Shown here: one piece after another, positions 18,744 to 28,835 of the stretch | Layout: every line of letters begins with the position of its first letter | Position numbering within the stretch: position 1 is the stretch's first letter | Assembly (NCBI RefSeq): GCF_004364245.1 | Contig: NZ_SOAV01000003.1 | Coordinates: forward strand, 434,001 to 498,000 | DNA length: 64,000 nucleotides | Direction of reading: 5' to 3' | From: Streptomyces sp. BK208 | GTDB taxonomy: Bacteria; Actinomycetota; Actinomycetes; Streptomycetales; Streptomycetaceae | Notes under the pieces: model-generated | Told to the model about the DNA's origin: nothing | What the model saw: the letters and a program-made list of their open reading frames with translations, nothing else | Databases searched by the model: none | Position numbers and translations under genes: made by a program

Positions 18744-21014
18744 TCACCGGCGGCCGGCAGCCAGGGCGAGGCTTCCCAGCAGTGGGCTCGGCTCGCCGTG
18801 CCAGACGAGGGTCAGCGCGTCCCGGGCCCGGGTCGCGGCGACGAAGAGCAGCGACCGGGCGCGCTTGCACTCCGCCTGGTAGCGAGCCGGGTCCGTGCGG
18901 CGCAGCGCCTCCACCGACGCCCTAGGGACGAGACCTCGCTGCACGCCCGCGATGATCATCCGACGGTATTCGAGGCCCTTGAACCGGTACATCGTGCCGA
19001 CGTGGACACCCTCATCACCGCGTGGGCCGTCGGCGGTGATCTCCGTCGACACGATGCCGCTCCTTGCCAGACGGCTCCCGACCTGGGTGACCATGTCGTT
19101 CGTCGGTACGCAGACGGCGATGTCCTCGCGCCGGATGTCGTGCCAGGCCTTGATCTGTTCGGTGATCGCGTCCAACTCGTCGTCGAAGGAGTCGGTGCAC
19201 CGCACGACCGGCTCACTGCCGTACAGCACCGAGCGGTAGCCGGCGAGCGTCTCCTCGTCACCGTCCAGGTCGTCGAAGTGCTCGTCCCCGAGCACACGGA
19301 GGGCGGACTTGAGGATCTCGTGCGTGGTCCGGTAGCTCAGAGTGAGCTTGGCGGAGCGGCCGCGGATGTGGACGCCGAGGCTGCCCAGCGTGACGCGGTT
19401 GTCATAGATGCGCTGGTGGGTGTCGCCGACCAGGAAGATGTCGTCCGGTCCCGGCGCGACCATGGCACGCAACATCTTCCAGTGAGCGGCGGCCAGGTCC
19501 TGGGCCTCGTCGACGACGATGTGGCGGTAGCGATGGCGCTGCCAGGCGCCGGTCGCGGACCCGGCGTGCACGTTGCCGAGTCCGCCGCGCTCCTCCTGGG
19601 CCCGCGCCGCCGCCTCGATCCGCGCCGTCCGCTCGATCTCCAGGCGAGCGGCACGCTCGGCGACCTGGCGGTGGGTCTCCAGGTTCTTCTCGTCGAGCCG
19701 CTGGGTGAACCGTTCGGAAAGCTGCCAGATCTCGGCCCGGTCCGCGCGGGTGATGCTCCTGCCCCGTCCCGCCCGGCGTGCCTTGAAGTAACCGGCCCGG
19801 GAGTTGACCGCCTGGCCGAGGATGACCTGTGTCCACTCGTCCATCAGGAATTCGGCGTCCCACTTCGTCTCGCCGGTTTCCAGCAGTATCTGACGCCACT
19901 CGTTCAGGGCGCGAGTGTCGTCGATCCGGCTCTTGGTGCTGCCCGGATCGGCCTCTCGCACCACACGGGTCGCCAGCTGGTCGACGTGGGCGATCTCGAC
20001 CCGGGCCAGAGTCTCGGGCCCGCCGAGAGCGAGCAGTCGCGCGCGCAGGTCCGCGGCCAGGTTCTTGTTGAAGGTGGTGAACAGGACCGGCTTGCCGTTG
20101 CCGGGGCCCAGCCGGTCCACCAGGTGCTTCACTCGATGCAGTGCCACGATCGTCTTGCCGGTGCCGGGGCCGCCGCCTACTCGGGCCGGGCCGGAGTACC
20201 GGCGGGTGACGAGCCGCTTCTGGGTGGGGTGCAGGAAGACCTTCCAGCGCCCGAAGTCCCGCTCCTCGATGATGCTTTCGAGATCCTTGTCGGTCGTGAT
20301 GACCGTCGTGTCGGTGCGTTCGACCGCCGCCCGGTAGTCCTCCGGGTCTACGTCCTTCACCTCGACGGGTCGGGTGACCTCTTCGAGGACCTGCTGGTAC
20401 GGCACGTCACGCAGACGCAGCAGCACCTCCCCGGTGTGCCGGGGCGCGTACTCGACCAGTCCGAGCAACTCCTCGTCAGTGGTGAGCCGTGCGACGACCG
20501 GGATGAGGGGCTCCGCCACACCGAGATCGGCCAGTTGCTGTGACGTCACGTTCGCGAACAGCGGTCGCTCCCGCACGGGCTCCGGTTCCGCCGGGGCCGT
20601 GGAAGAGGCGGCAGGTGCCGCGGGCGGGCGGCCCTTGCGCAGCACGCCGGACTCGACGATCTCCAGGTCGACGTAGTCGATGCTGCCCGTGACCTGGTTG
20701 ATGCCGTACGAGAGACGGTCCAGATTCTCGTACACGTGCCCCCGGTGCTTGACGGCTACCAGTAGCCACTCGGACTCGCTCAGGTGCAGCAGGAGCGCCC
20801 GGTAGTCGGCGTTGACCCGCGCGGAGTACAAGCGGTCGTGGCCTTCGAGCTGCTTCAGCCGCAGGCCGGGGTGCCGCGGGTTGGCACGGAAGTCGTGCTG
20901 GAACTTGTAGACGGCGCCGACGATCGCGCGGTCCAGTTTGACGATCTCCCGGTCGGTCTTCTCCAGCAGGCGCAGGGTGACCTTGGTCGGTGCGGCAAAG
21001 GGGGTCGTGGTCAT
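18744..21014 (-). CDS. UvrD/Rep-type SF1 helicase with RelE-like N-terminal domain
   Basis: 756 residues. Residues about 10-110 resemble the RelE/ParE toxin fold (HPGLRLKQLEGHDRLYSARV, NADYRALLLHL), including the basic core seen in that family. The SF1 helicase follows: Walker A GGGPGTGKTIVALHR, Walker B VVDEAQDLAAAHWKM, motif V RFKGLEYRRMIIAG and motif VI FVAATRARDAL. The start at 21014 overlaps the stop of the giant helicase (ATGA), so it is the last gene of the drmA-drmB operon. Its role is probably DNA unwinding or remodelling in the defence system; whether the RelE-like part is toxic or only structural is unknown. Confidence 0.85.
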   Translation of the reverse strand: MTTTPFAAPTKVTLRLLEKTDREIVKLDRAIVGAVYKFQHDFRANPRHPGLRLKQLEGHDRLYSARVNADYRALLLHLSESEWLLVAVKHRGHVYENLDRLSYGINQVTGSIDYVDLEIVESGVLRKGRPPAAPAASSTAPAEPEPVRERPLFANVTSQQLADLGVAEPLIPVVARLTTDEELLGLVEYAPRHTGEVLLRLRDVPYQQVLEEVTRPVEVKDVDPEDYRAAVERTDTTVITTDKDLESIIEERDFGRWKVFLHPTQKRLVTRRYSGPARVGGGPGTGKTIVALHRVKHLVDRLGPGNGKPVLFTTFNKNLAADLRARLLALGGPETLARVEIAHVDQLATRVVREADPGSTKSRIDDTRALNEWRQILLETGETKWDAEFLMDEWTQVILGQAVNSRAGYFKARRAGRGRSITRADRAEIWQLSERFTQRLDEKNLETHRQVAERAARLEIERTARIEAAARAQEERGGLGNVHAGSATGAWQRHRYRHIVVDEAQDLAAAHWKMLRAMVAPGPDDIFLVGDTHQRIYDNRVTLGSLGVHIRGRSAKLTLSYRTTHEILKSALRVLGDEHFDDLDGDEETLAGYRSVLYGSEPVVRCTDSFDDELDAITEQIKAWHDIRREDIAVCVPTNDMVTQVGSRLARSGIVSTEITADGPRGDEGVHVGTMYRFKGLEYRRMIIAGVQRGLVPRASVEALRRTDPARYQAECKRARSLLFVAATRARDALTLVWHGEPSPLLGSLALAAGRR

Positions 21015-24000
21015 CGTTCGTCTGCTCCCGTGCGGTCCGTGCCGGTGATACGTCGTGCGAGGTCGGTGGGGTCCCACTGGACGGCGGTACGGGCGTCCCA
21101 GCCCGCGTCCGCGAAGGCCCGGTCCCGGTCGGCGGCCTCGTAGTCGGGCCCGTCCTCCTCCTGTGCGGCGAGGACCACGGCCACCCGTGCCGCCGGCCAG
21201 GCGAGTTCGGCCTGCCAGCCCGCCGCCCCGAGCTCGTATCCCGCCTCGCCCGCGCGGGCGCCCGCGTCGGCGAGCCGGTGGGCGAGGTCGAGAAGGTGTG
21301 GCTCCTCGTCGTCGAGCAGGGGCAGTACGGCGTCCCAGGCCGGGTCCCTGACCATCTGCGAATGCTCGTCGCGCCACCCCGCGGGACCAGCGGCGACCGT
21401 GAGCTGTGCGGCGTCGAACAGCGGCAGTTCGCCGACGGCCAGCTGCCGGGCGTCGCCGTCTCCCCCGCCGAGGAACTGGAGCAGGTTTCCCCAGTACAGC
21501 CAGGCCTGCCAACGGCGCTGGTGTGCCGCGGGGTCCTCGGCGACGGCATCGGCGCTGTCGTCGAGGACGACGAGTCCGGTCCAGGCCGCGTCGAGCGGCC
21601 CGGGAGTCATGTCGACGGCCAGCACCAGCAAACAGCCGCTCGCGTCCGTCACCCGCACGACCTGAAGGGGTCCTTGGCCGCCGGTTTCCGCCGTGTGCCC
21701 GCCGCGGAGGCAGGCGTCGATGACTGCCGCAGCATCCTGGACCGGCGTCGCCGTCCGCACCGCTTCCGGCAGGGCGATCAGGCCGGACAGCGCCGCCTGG
21801 ACACGCAGCCGCCAGCGCCCGGGGTCGGGGTCGGCGAGGAACTTCAGCAGCGTCACCACCGGGTTCTGCCACACTGCGTCGCGCAGTTCGCGCGGATCAC
21901 CGCCGTACTGGCCCTGCAGAACCTGCCCCGCTATGCGCATGGCGTTGTTCTGGTACGGCTCCCACGCCGGCCGTCCGTTCTTCGCCCCGTCGCCGTCCCA
22001 GTGCGCCAGGTCGGTCCAGGTCAGCTGGAAGACGACCCAGCCCTCGGCGCGGAGCCGGGCGCGCCGGGCGGCGTCCTCGGCGATGCGGTTGTGGTCGGCC
22101 GAGGCGTGGTAGTGGAAGCCGTCGAGGTAGACCGCGACGCGCAGGGGTTCGGCGTCCAGTCTCCGGGCGACGAAGTCCGGCCGCGTCCATCCGAGGTCCT
22201 CCTGTGGCTTGATCTGCCAGTGGACGACGGTGTGTCCGTCCGGGCCGGTGAGCCTGAGGTCGGTGGCGACGGTGCCGGAAGGGTCCTGGGCGTGCCGGAC
22301 GCTCGCCTGGGTGTCCTTGCGGCGGGCCCAGGCGACGAGGCCTTCCAGGAAGCGGGCCTCGAGTTCGCTCTCCACCTGACGCCCGAGGGGGATCTCGTGG
22401 GTGGCCGTGGCCGGCGTCACCTGCCAGCCCTCGGTCGTGTCGCCCAGGATCTCGCGCAGCATGCCGAGCGCGGCTTTCCGGCTGACGTGTGCGTACTCGG
22501 AACCGGAGACGTGGCGCAGCAGGCAACGGTGGCAGGCCGCCCTGCCCTCCTCGGTGCAGGGGCAGGTGTCGATGCGGTGGCGTGCCGCATCGAGGACCTC
22601 CCGGAAGGTGTCCGGGGTGGCCAGGCGGTGCAGATAGCCGGTGCCGCCGGGAAGAGTGTCGTACAGCACGAGGAAACGGCGCCGGATCTCGCCGTCGCCC
22701 GACTGGTCGGGCATGGACGCGACAACGGCCTCCAGATGGTCGGGGTTGCCGCCGTAGGTTTCGGCGATACCGGCCCGCAGCAGCGCCTTGAAGGAGGACA
22801 ACCGCTCCTCGACATGGGTGGTGGCGGCGGGCAGCAGGATGCGCAGGGCTTCGGTGTGGAGTTCGTGGGCGAGCAGCAGGGGGACGTCGGCGTCCGGTCG
22901 CCCTCCTCCACGGAAGCGGGGGCACCACGGACGGTGGTGGGACCGGTCGGGCCGCCGGGCGAGGGACGGGCTGAGGGCGTCCGGGGACTGGTCCGGCGCC
23001 GGCCGTCCCTTCGCCGTCGCCCCGCCGCACTGCGTGCAGACATAGAAGGGGTTGAGGCGGACGTCCTCGCCGGCGAAGGAGTCGGTGGCGGGAGCGTCGA
23101 AGCGCGTCTGGCCCAGATTGAACGCGCGCACCGCTGCGCGCCGGCTGAAGTCCCATCCGAAGGTGGCCTGTTGATGGCGCCACGCGGTCTCGATGTGCTC
23201 GGTGGGGATGTCGACGGCGGTGACCACCGTGTAGGTGAGGCGCTCACGGTCGTCCGACTCGTCCCGGACCCGGGCGTCGTCGCGCCGGTCGCGGGAGGTG
23301 ACGCGGGTGGGCTGGAGCACGCGGTGCAGACAGCCGCGGTCGCCGATGGCGCTGGTGTGGCAGCGGGGACAGCGGGAGGTGTCGTCCTCGGCCCGGTGGG
23401 TACGGACGTAACCGCAGTTGGGGCAGACCCGCCAGACCAGCCATTTGGGGCGTTCGGCGCTGCCGACGTCCAGGCCGGAGACGCGGTGCTTGTAGCCTTT
23501 GAAGTAGAAGAAGTTGCCCGGCGCGTAGTCGGTGAGCGCCAGCCTGGCGGCCCGCTCGTGGCTGACGACCTTGCTGTCGTAGACGGTGTTACCCGCCTCG
23601 TCCTCCTCGCTCCAGGTGAGCGTCGCCTCCAGCTCCGTGCCACCGTCCACCAGGCTGTAGTTGGGCAGGAGGCCCAGATCGACCAGGGTGCCGTGGGCGT
23701 TCTCCCGGCCGATCTCTGCGAACCGGCGGGACACGGCGGCCCGTTCGGCCCTGAGTTCACGGTCCTGCCGGACGTGCTCCGGGTCACCGGCGATGAGCTG
23801 GGCACGGGCCTCGTCGATCGCGGCGAGGCGCCCACGCAGGTCGGTAAGGCGCTCTTCCCAGGTGGCGGCGGCCCGCTCGACGGCCGCGCGCAGGCCGCCG
23901 GTGGCGAAGGCGCGCAGGGTGTCCGCTGTCTCCTCATCGATCGCGGACCCGTCTTTCTGGTCCACGAAGAGGTGCAGGAACTCCTCCACCAGATGTGGGC

Positions 24001-27000
24001 CCCGGGCCAGTGCGGCGTCGGTGAGGTCGTGCAGCCAGCCGGTGTCGCCGAACAGTGCGGAGGCCTGCCGCGGCAGAGGGAGGACTTCGGGGGCGCCGTC
24101 CTCGTCGGGTCCGTGCAGCAGGCCGCGGGCCGCGAGGTCGAGCAGCCGGGCCACATACTGGCGGCGCAGGATCTCGGCGGCCGACAGGTAGCAGCCGGGC
24201 GGGTGGATCTCTCCGGCGATCATCTGCCGGGGTTCCTGGAGGTAGTAGAGGTCACGCGGGCCGCGGTCGACGAGGGTGAGGAGATAGGCATTGCCGCTGG
24301 ACCGTCCGGCACGGCCGACCCGCTGCACGTAGTTCGCCGGCCCCTTGGGCAGGGAGGCGAGCACGACGGCCGACAGGGCGCCGATGTCGATGCCGAGTTC
24401 GAGGGTGGGGGTGCAGGACAGCACGTTGGGGTCGGTGTAGTGGGTGCCGCGACGGAAGGCGGCCTCGACCGTCTCTCGCTCCTTACGGGTGAGGGCGCCG
24501 GTGTGCTCGGCGGTCACGACGGTGTAGGCACCGGTCTCCCGGTACAGCCGCCGGTAGTAGTCCTTGGTGTAGTCGCGCAGGCGTGCCAGGGAGTCACTGT
24601 CGGGGTCGGCGTTCCGTGCCCCGGCGGCGAGCAGGACGCCGGAACACTGGTAGCGCGGGCAGGGCTGGCGGTGCCAGTGGTCCAGCCGCTCGGGGTGGAC
24701 CGTCTGCTGCCACGCGCAGACGGAACAGCGCGCGTAGGCGTCGCCCAGGACGTCGTCGGCGAGCGCACGGATCCGGATGTGGCCGGGTTGCAGTCCGTAG
24801 ACGCGGGTCGCTCCGTCCTTGGCCGTGCGGACACAGAGGATGCCCGCCTCGGCCAGGCGGGGCAGCAGTGCGCGGACGAACTCCGCGGCGGCGTCGCGGG
24901 GCAGGCCTAGGCAGCGCGTGGTCCAGTCCTGGTACCAGTTCTGTGCCGAGCCCAGGGTGTCGAACTGAGTCCTGTCTTTGGCCCGGTCGAGGAGGAAGGC
25001 GGGCGCCGAGATGCCGGGCGGGAAGGCGGGCATGCCCGGCGGCCTGCCGCCCCACACCAGCCAGCGGCGTACTCCCGCCTCGTCGAGCCAGGGGTCGAGC
25101 CAACGGTGGCGCACGGCCCCCCGCAGGCGCAGCCGTTCCAGGATGCCGCGGACATAGCCGCGGTAGCGGTCCTCGTCCGGCACCTCCCCGTCCGGGAGCG
25201 CCACCATGGCCGGTGTCCGCCGCAGCAGGTCCCGGACCAGTTCGGCGGCGACGGCAGGGTCGGGGAGATCGACCTCGGCTGCGGCGGTGCGGGTCAGTTC
25301 CAGAGTGCGGCCCTGACGGGAGCGCAGTCCGAACTCCAGCACGGCCGCGAAGGAGAGGCGCTCCCCGATGCGCTGCCAGGTGGCGCGACTGCCCTTGCTG
25401 CGGCCGGACAGCAGCAGGTCCACGCCCTGGATGTCGTGCAGGTCCGGGGGCGCCACGGCGGCCAGCACGTCGCGGTCGACGACCTCGGCCAGGCAGTCCG
25501 CCACGATGTCGTTGAGCGGGCGCGCGTACTCCTCGTCCAGTTGGGCGGCGAGCAGGGCACGCAGGGAGAAGTCGTAGGACCGGCTGGCGACGAAGCCGGC
25601 GCGGTGGGCGGCGTCCTGCACGGAGTCGTTGAACAGCAGTGTGCGCTGCTCCGGCCCGGGGGGCAGTTCTCCGCCGGTGAACAGCTGGGTGACGGAGGCG
25701 GCGGCGAGCGGGGCGAGGCCACGGCCCAGGAAGCGGATGGCGTTGCCGGTGGCGCAGTGGGGGCAGCGGTCGTCGGCGGCGGCCTGGTCGTTCATCAGGT
25801 CGACGTGGACGAACGCGGCGTCCCTCAGGCCCTTGGCCGCCCGTACGCCGTGCCGGTCGGGCCGTTCGAAGTCCTTGGCCGGGTCGATGGGCCGGATCCG
25901 GCCCTGCTCGCCGTCGAGGACGAGGACGGATCCGCGTCGGCCGGTGTCCTCGGCCGGGGCGAAGGCGGCCCGGTGGGCCTCGGCGACCGTGGCTGCGATG
26001 AGGGGGCGCACCAGGCGTTTGTCCCTGCTGAGGGATGCCTGCCGGATTTTCGCCGGGACCGTCTCCAGCTCGGCCCGGTCGTGTTCCCGGGACAGAGCGG
26101 CCCAGCCCGACCGTCCGCACTGCCGGCAGTGTACGGCGGGCAGGAAGACGTTCGCGGGAGGTGCGGCGGAATCGAGGGCCACCGCTGCCTCGGGTTCGTC
26201 GGTGGGACGGGCGTCAACCGTGCCGACGGAGCCGGCCGGTTCCTGACGGGACCGGTCCTCGTCCCAGCGGAACTCCGGTTTCGGACCGACGCCGCGCAGG
26301 ACGCGCGAGACGGACCGGACCCACTGGTGGACCTCCACCGTCAGCAGGGGGCGCGGCCGCTCCTCGGTGCTGTCGGGTCCTTGGGCGACGGAGAGGAGGG
26401 CGATGAACCGGGACAGGGCCTGTGCGGCCTCCTCGGGCTGCTGCTGGACGGCCATGCCCCAGTGGTAGGCGTAGCGCGGCAGCGCGTCCATGATCTCGGT
26501 GCGGGTCTTGGGCCGGCCGTCCAGGATCTCCAGGACGGCCGCGGTGAGCCGGTGGGTGCGCAGGATGCTGCCGAGTTCGACCGGTGTCGGCGGACGGTCG
26601 CGGCGCTCGCCGGGGCGGCGGGTGAAGGCGTCGACGAGGTGATCCATGGCGTCCGGTTCCCGCAGCGGGTCACCGAGGGAGATGACATCCTGCGGGGCCG
26701 GGAAGGGGAGGGTGAAGTCCGACTTGCCGGCGAACTGCTGGACCGTCATGCGGTCCTCGCCGATGACCGCGTCCGGCTCGAACCTGGTGCCGAAGACCTG
26801 GGTCGCGACGTCGAGGATGGTGCCTCCTCCCTCCGCCGCCGGGAGACGGAGCGCCCCGGTCGCCGAGGGCGCACTCTCGCCGAGGGTCGCCGAGGTGGCG
26901 ACGGGGCAGACGTCGCCGAGAGGGCGGCCCGGCCGCGCCTTACCGGTGGCTGCTCCGAGGCGGCGCATCAGCATGGCCACATCCGTGCCCTGGGCGCCGT

Positions 27001-27688
27001 CGTAGGTGTGGAACTCGTCGAGCACGACATAGGCGAGGGCTTCGTCCTGCCAGAGCGGGATGTCCTCGGCACGCTGGAGCAGCAGGTCCAGCATCTTGTA
27101 GTTGGTGATGATGATGTCGGGCCGCTCGCCGCGGATGCGGGCCCGGTCGGTCTCCACTCGCGCGTAACCGCCGGCCGGCTCGTCACCGATGTAGAGGGCC
27201 GCGGACACCTGGGCCAGGCGCGGGTCCTGGAGTTGGTCGTTGAGCCGCCCGGCCTGGTCGGTGGCAAGCGCGTTCATCGGGTAGAGCAGGATCGCCTTGA
27301 CACCTCGCTGTCCGGCCGCCCGCGCGCGTCGGCAGTGGTCGAGTACGGGCACCAGAAAGGACTCGGTCTTGCCCGATCCGGTGCCGGTGGTGATCAGCGT
27401 GGGCCGGGCGGGGCCGTGCAGGGTGGACAGCCGCTGCCAGGCCCGGGCCTGGTGCCGGTAGGGCTGGAACCCGTCGGGCACCCAGTCCAGCGCCGCCTTC
27501 CACGCGTCACCGGCCGGTTTGAAGGGAGTACGGATCCGCAGGTAGGGGCCACGGAAGATGCCGTCCCGCTCGTCCCGCAGGAAATCCTCCAGAGCACGCC
27601 GTTCCCCCTCGTCCGCAAGCGCGAACGTAGTGGTCAGGTACTGGGTGAGACTGTCCCCGACCTGTTCGGCGGCGAGAGTGGGGCGCAC
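21011..27688 (-). CDS. Giant DEFH-box helicase with DUF1998-type zinc region and nuclease-like segment
   Basis: 2225 residues. N-terminal SF2 motor: Walker A TTGTGSGKTESFLVP (about residue 110), DEFH box VLDEFHTYDGAQGTD (about 220), helicase C half with VQRVGRAGRSSGNAYL (about 1120). Two cysteine clusters follow: CPNCGYVRTH with CPRCHTS, then CTEEGRAACHRCLLRHVSGSEY, the DUF1998/MZB zinc pattern. Residues about 1800-1900 read RPDFVARR, VAVYLDGFHYHAS, RLRAEGWVVFQLTW, reminiscent of Vsr/DUF559 PD-(D/E)XK nucleases. The last 320 residues are unrecognised. GTG at 27688 has AAGGAG at good distance. It overlaps the UvrD gene downstream. Likely a helicase-nuclease effector of the island (inference). 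Confidence 0.85.
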   Translation of the reverse strand: MRPTLAAEQVGDSLTQYLTTTFALADEGERRALEDFLRDERDGIFRGPYLRIRTPFKPAGDAWKAALDWVPDGFQPYRHQARAWQRLSTLHGPARPTLITTGTGSGKTESFLVPVLDHCRRARAAGQRGVKAILLYPMNALATDQAGRLNDQLQDPRLAQVSAALYIGDEPAGGYARVETDRARIRGERPDIIITNYKMLDLLLQRAEDIPLWQDEALAYVVLDEFHTYDGAQGTDVAMLMRRLGAATGKARPGRPLGDVCPVATSATLGESAPSATGALRLPAAEGGGTILDVATQVFGTRFEPDAVIGEDRMTVQQFAGKSDFTLPFPAPQDVISLGDPLREPDAMDHLVDAFTRRPGERRDRPPTPVELGSILRTHRLTAAVLEILDGRPKTRTEIMDALPRYAYHWGMAVQQQPEEAAQALSRFIALLSVAQGPDSTEERPRPLLTVEVHQWVRSVSRVLRGVGPKPEFRWDEDRSRQEPAGSVGTVDARPTDEPEAAVALDSAAPPANVFLPAVHCRQCGRSGWAALSREHDRAELETVPAKIRQASLSRDKRLVRPLIAATVAEAHRAAFAPAEDTGRRGSVLVLDGEQGRIRPIDPAKDFERPDRHGVRAAKGLRDAAFVHVDLMNDQAAADDRCPHCATGNAIRFLGRGLAPLAAASVTQLFTGGELPPGPEQRTLLFNDSVQDAAHRAGFVASRSYDFSLRALLAAQLDEEYARPLNDIVADCLAEVVDRDVLAAVAPPDLHDIQGVDLLLSGRSKGSRATWQRIGERLSFAAVLEFGLRSRQGRTLELTRTAAAEVDLPDPAVAAELVRDLLRRTPAMVALPDGEVPDEDRYRGYVRGILERLRLRGAVRHRWLDPWLDEAGVRRWLVWGGRPPGMPAFPPGISAPAFLLDRAKDRTQFDTLGSAQNWYQDWTTRCLGLPRDAAAEFVRALLPRLAEAGILCVRTAKDGATRVYGLQPGHIRIRALADDVLGDAYARCSVCAWQQTVHPERLDHWHRQPCPRYQCSGVLLAAGARNADPDSDSLARLRDYTKDYYRRLYRETGAYTVVTAEHTGALTRKERETVEAAFRRGTHYTDPNVLSCTPTLELGIDIGALSAVVLASLPKGPANYVQRVGRAGRSSGNAYLLTLVDRGPRDLYYLQEPRQMIAGEIHPPGCYLSAAEILRRQYVARLLDLAARGLLHGPDEDGAPEVLPLPRQASALFGDTGWLHDLTDAALARGPHLVEEFLHLFVDQKDGSAIDEETADTLRAFATGGLRAAVERAAATWEERLTDLRGRLAAIDEARAQLIAGDPEHVRQDRELRAERAAVSRRFAEIGRENAHGTLVDLGLLPNYSLVDGGTELEATLTWSEEDEAGNTVYDSKVVSHERAARLALTDYAPGNFFYFKGYKHRVSGLDVGSAERPKWLVWRVCPNCGYVRTHRAEDDTSRCPRCHTSAIGDRGCLHRVLQPTRVTSRDRRDDARVRDESDDRERLTYTVVTAVDIPTEHIETAWRHQQATFGWDFSRRAAVRAFNLGQTRFDAPATDSFAGEDVRLNPFYVCTQCGGATAKGRPAPDQSPDALSPSLARRPDRSHHRPWCPRFRGGGRPDADVPLLLAHELHTEALRILLPAATTHVEERLSSFKALLRAGIAETYGGNPDHLEAVVASMPDQSGDGEIRRRFLVLYDTLPGGTGYLHRLATPDTFREVLDAARHRIDTCPCTEEGRAACHRCLLRHVSGSEYAHVSRKAALGMLREILGDTTEGWQVTPATATHEIPLGRQVESELEARFLEGLVAWARRKDTQASVRHAQDPSGTVATDLRLTGPDGHTVVHWQIKPQEDLGWTRPDFVARRLDAEPLRVAVYLDGFHYHASADHNRIAEDAARRARLRAEGWVVFQLTWTDLAHWDGDGAKNGRPAWEPYQNNAMRIAGQVLQGQYGGDPRELRDAVWQNPVVTLLKFLADPDPGRWRLRVQAALSGLIALPEAVRTATPVQDAAAVIDACLRGGHTAETGGQGPLQVVRVTDASGCLLVLAVDMTPGPLDAAWTGLVVLDDSADAVAEDPAAHQRRWQAWLYWGNLLQFLGGGDGDARQLAVGELPLFDAAQLTVAAGPAGWRDEHSQMVRDPAWDAVLPLLDDEEPHLLDLAHRLADAGARAGEAGYELGAAGWQAELAWPAARVAVVLAAQEEDGPDYEAADRDRAFADAGWDARTAVQWDPTDLARRITGTDRTGADER

Positions 27689-27758
27689 CCGCGTGGCTCC
27701 TTGTCTTCCTTGCCCGGCACGGTGCCCCGTCCGGGAACTGCGGCTGGTATGAAGTGTC

Positions 27759-28835
27759 TTACACGGAGCGGAGCAGGAGGTCTTCGGGAACACCGGCGAC
27801 CGGTGGCGGTTCCCGGACCCCCTCGTAGCCGAGGTGGATCTCTTGCCGAGCCCGGGTGAGGAGTACGTAGTACGTCATCCGCAGCGCGGCCGCTCCCGGA
27901 TCGCCGCCGTCGGTGTGGACGTCGGGCACGAAAACGCTGTCGAACTCCAGCCCTTTGGCGCTGGCCCTGCTGATGACGCGGACCCCCGGCCGTCGCAGGT
28001 CGAGCGTGCGGTGGCGGCCCTCGGCCGCGGCACCGACGTACACCTGGGAACGCAGGCGGGGCGCGGTGCGCTCCAGGTGTTCGTGCAGGGCAAGTTGCTG
28101 CCGCGTGGTGCGCACGATCACACCGATGGTGTGCTGCGGACGCCGTTCGGCGTGGGCGACTAGCTGCGCGATCAGGGCCCGCTGGTCGGCGTACCGCCGC
28201 AGCTGGGGAACGGGCCCCGTCCGGGACGGCAGGGGCGGTGCAGTGTCCCCTGTGTGGAAGTGGGCGGCCAGCGCGGCGACGGGCCGGGTCGAGCGGTGCT
28301 GGAGGGTGAGCTGGTGGCGTGCACACTCGCCCAGGGCCGAGCTGATCTCGTCGAGGGTGGACTGGGTGTCGGTGATGCGCTGGCACTCGTCGGCGAAGAC
28401 GGTGACGGGGACGCCGAGCAGGCGGCACAGCCGGTAGAAGGATGGGGGCAGGTCCTGTCCCTCGTCCACGACGAGGGCGAAGCCCTCGCCGTCCTCCTCG
28501 ACGGCGGCCAGGGCGAACAGCTCGGGCCAGTCGAACCAGTCCGCGTCGGCCCGGGGTGCGGGCTCGCCGGTGCGCGCCCGGTGCCAGGCGTGGATCCACG
28601 CGTGCACGGTGCTGACCTCGACGTCGCCGTGGACGGTCAGAGTCTGGCGCAGCAGGTTCGACCGGGTGAGCAGGTGCACCCGGACGCCGGTGAGGGCGAC
28701 GAGGGAGGCGTGCTGCGCGGCGAGGACGCTCTTGCCGGAACCGGGTGGTCCGGTGACCAGGTGGCATCCGTCGAACGGCAGGTTCCGCAGCAGGTCCTGC
28801 TGTTCGTCGGCGAGGTCGAGGTAGGCCGGGCTCAC
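27759..28835 (-). CDS. Compact UvrD-like SF1 ATPase/helicase
   Basis: 358 residues, much shorter than UvrD (about 700), keeping only the motor core: Walker A TGPPGSGKSVLAAQHA, Walker B ALVVDEGQDLPPSFYRL, motif III-like FADECQRIT, motif V ASAKGLEFDSVFVPD and motif VI YVLLTRARQEIHL. The 1B/2B subdomains are nearly absent. GTG start at 28835 overlaps the drmB stop (GTGA), so it is translated with drmB; the giant helicase starts 70 bp downstream. Role in the DISARM-type complex is unknown; a DNA-loading ATPase is one guess. Not part of canonical DISARM as I know it. Confidence 0.82.
   Translation of the reverse strand: MSPAYLDLADEQQDLLRNLPFDGCHLVTGPPGSGKSVLAAQHASLVALTGVRVHLLTRSNLLRQTLTVHGDVEVSTVHAWIHAWHRARTGEPAPRADADWFDWPELFALAAVEEDGEGFALVVDEGQDLPPSFYRLCRLLGVPVTVFADECQRITDTQSTLDEISSALGECARHQLTLQHRSTRPVAALAAHFHTGDTAPPLPSRTGPVPQLRRYADQRALIAQLVAHAERRPQHTIGVIVRTTRQQLALHEHLERTAPRLRSQVYVGAAAEGRHRTLDLRRPGVRVISRASAKGLEFDSVFVPDVHTDGGDPGAAALRMTYYVLLTRARQEIHLGYEGVREPPPVAGVPEDLLLRSV

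Noticed and set aside
20990-24910. Long plus-strand frame of about 1300 codons opposite the giant helicase
   Set aside because: Antisense shadow of codon bias; no recognisable domain, while the minus strand shows complete helicase motifs.
27759-28835. Compact SF1 ATPase as DrmC
   Set aside because: It has clear Walker A/B and SF1 motifs and no phospholipase D motif.
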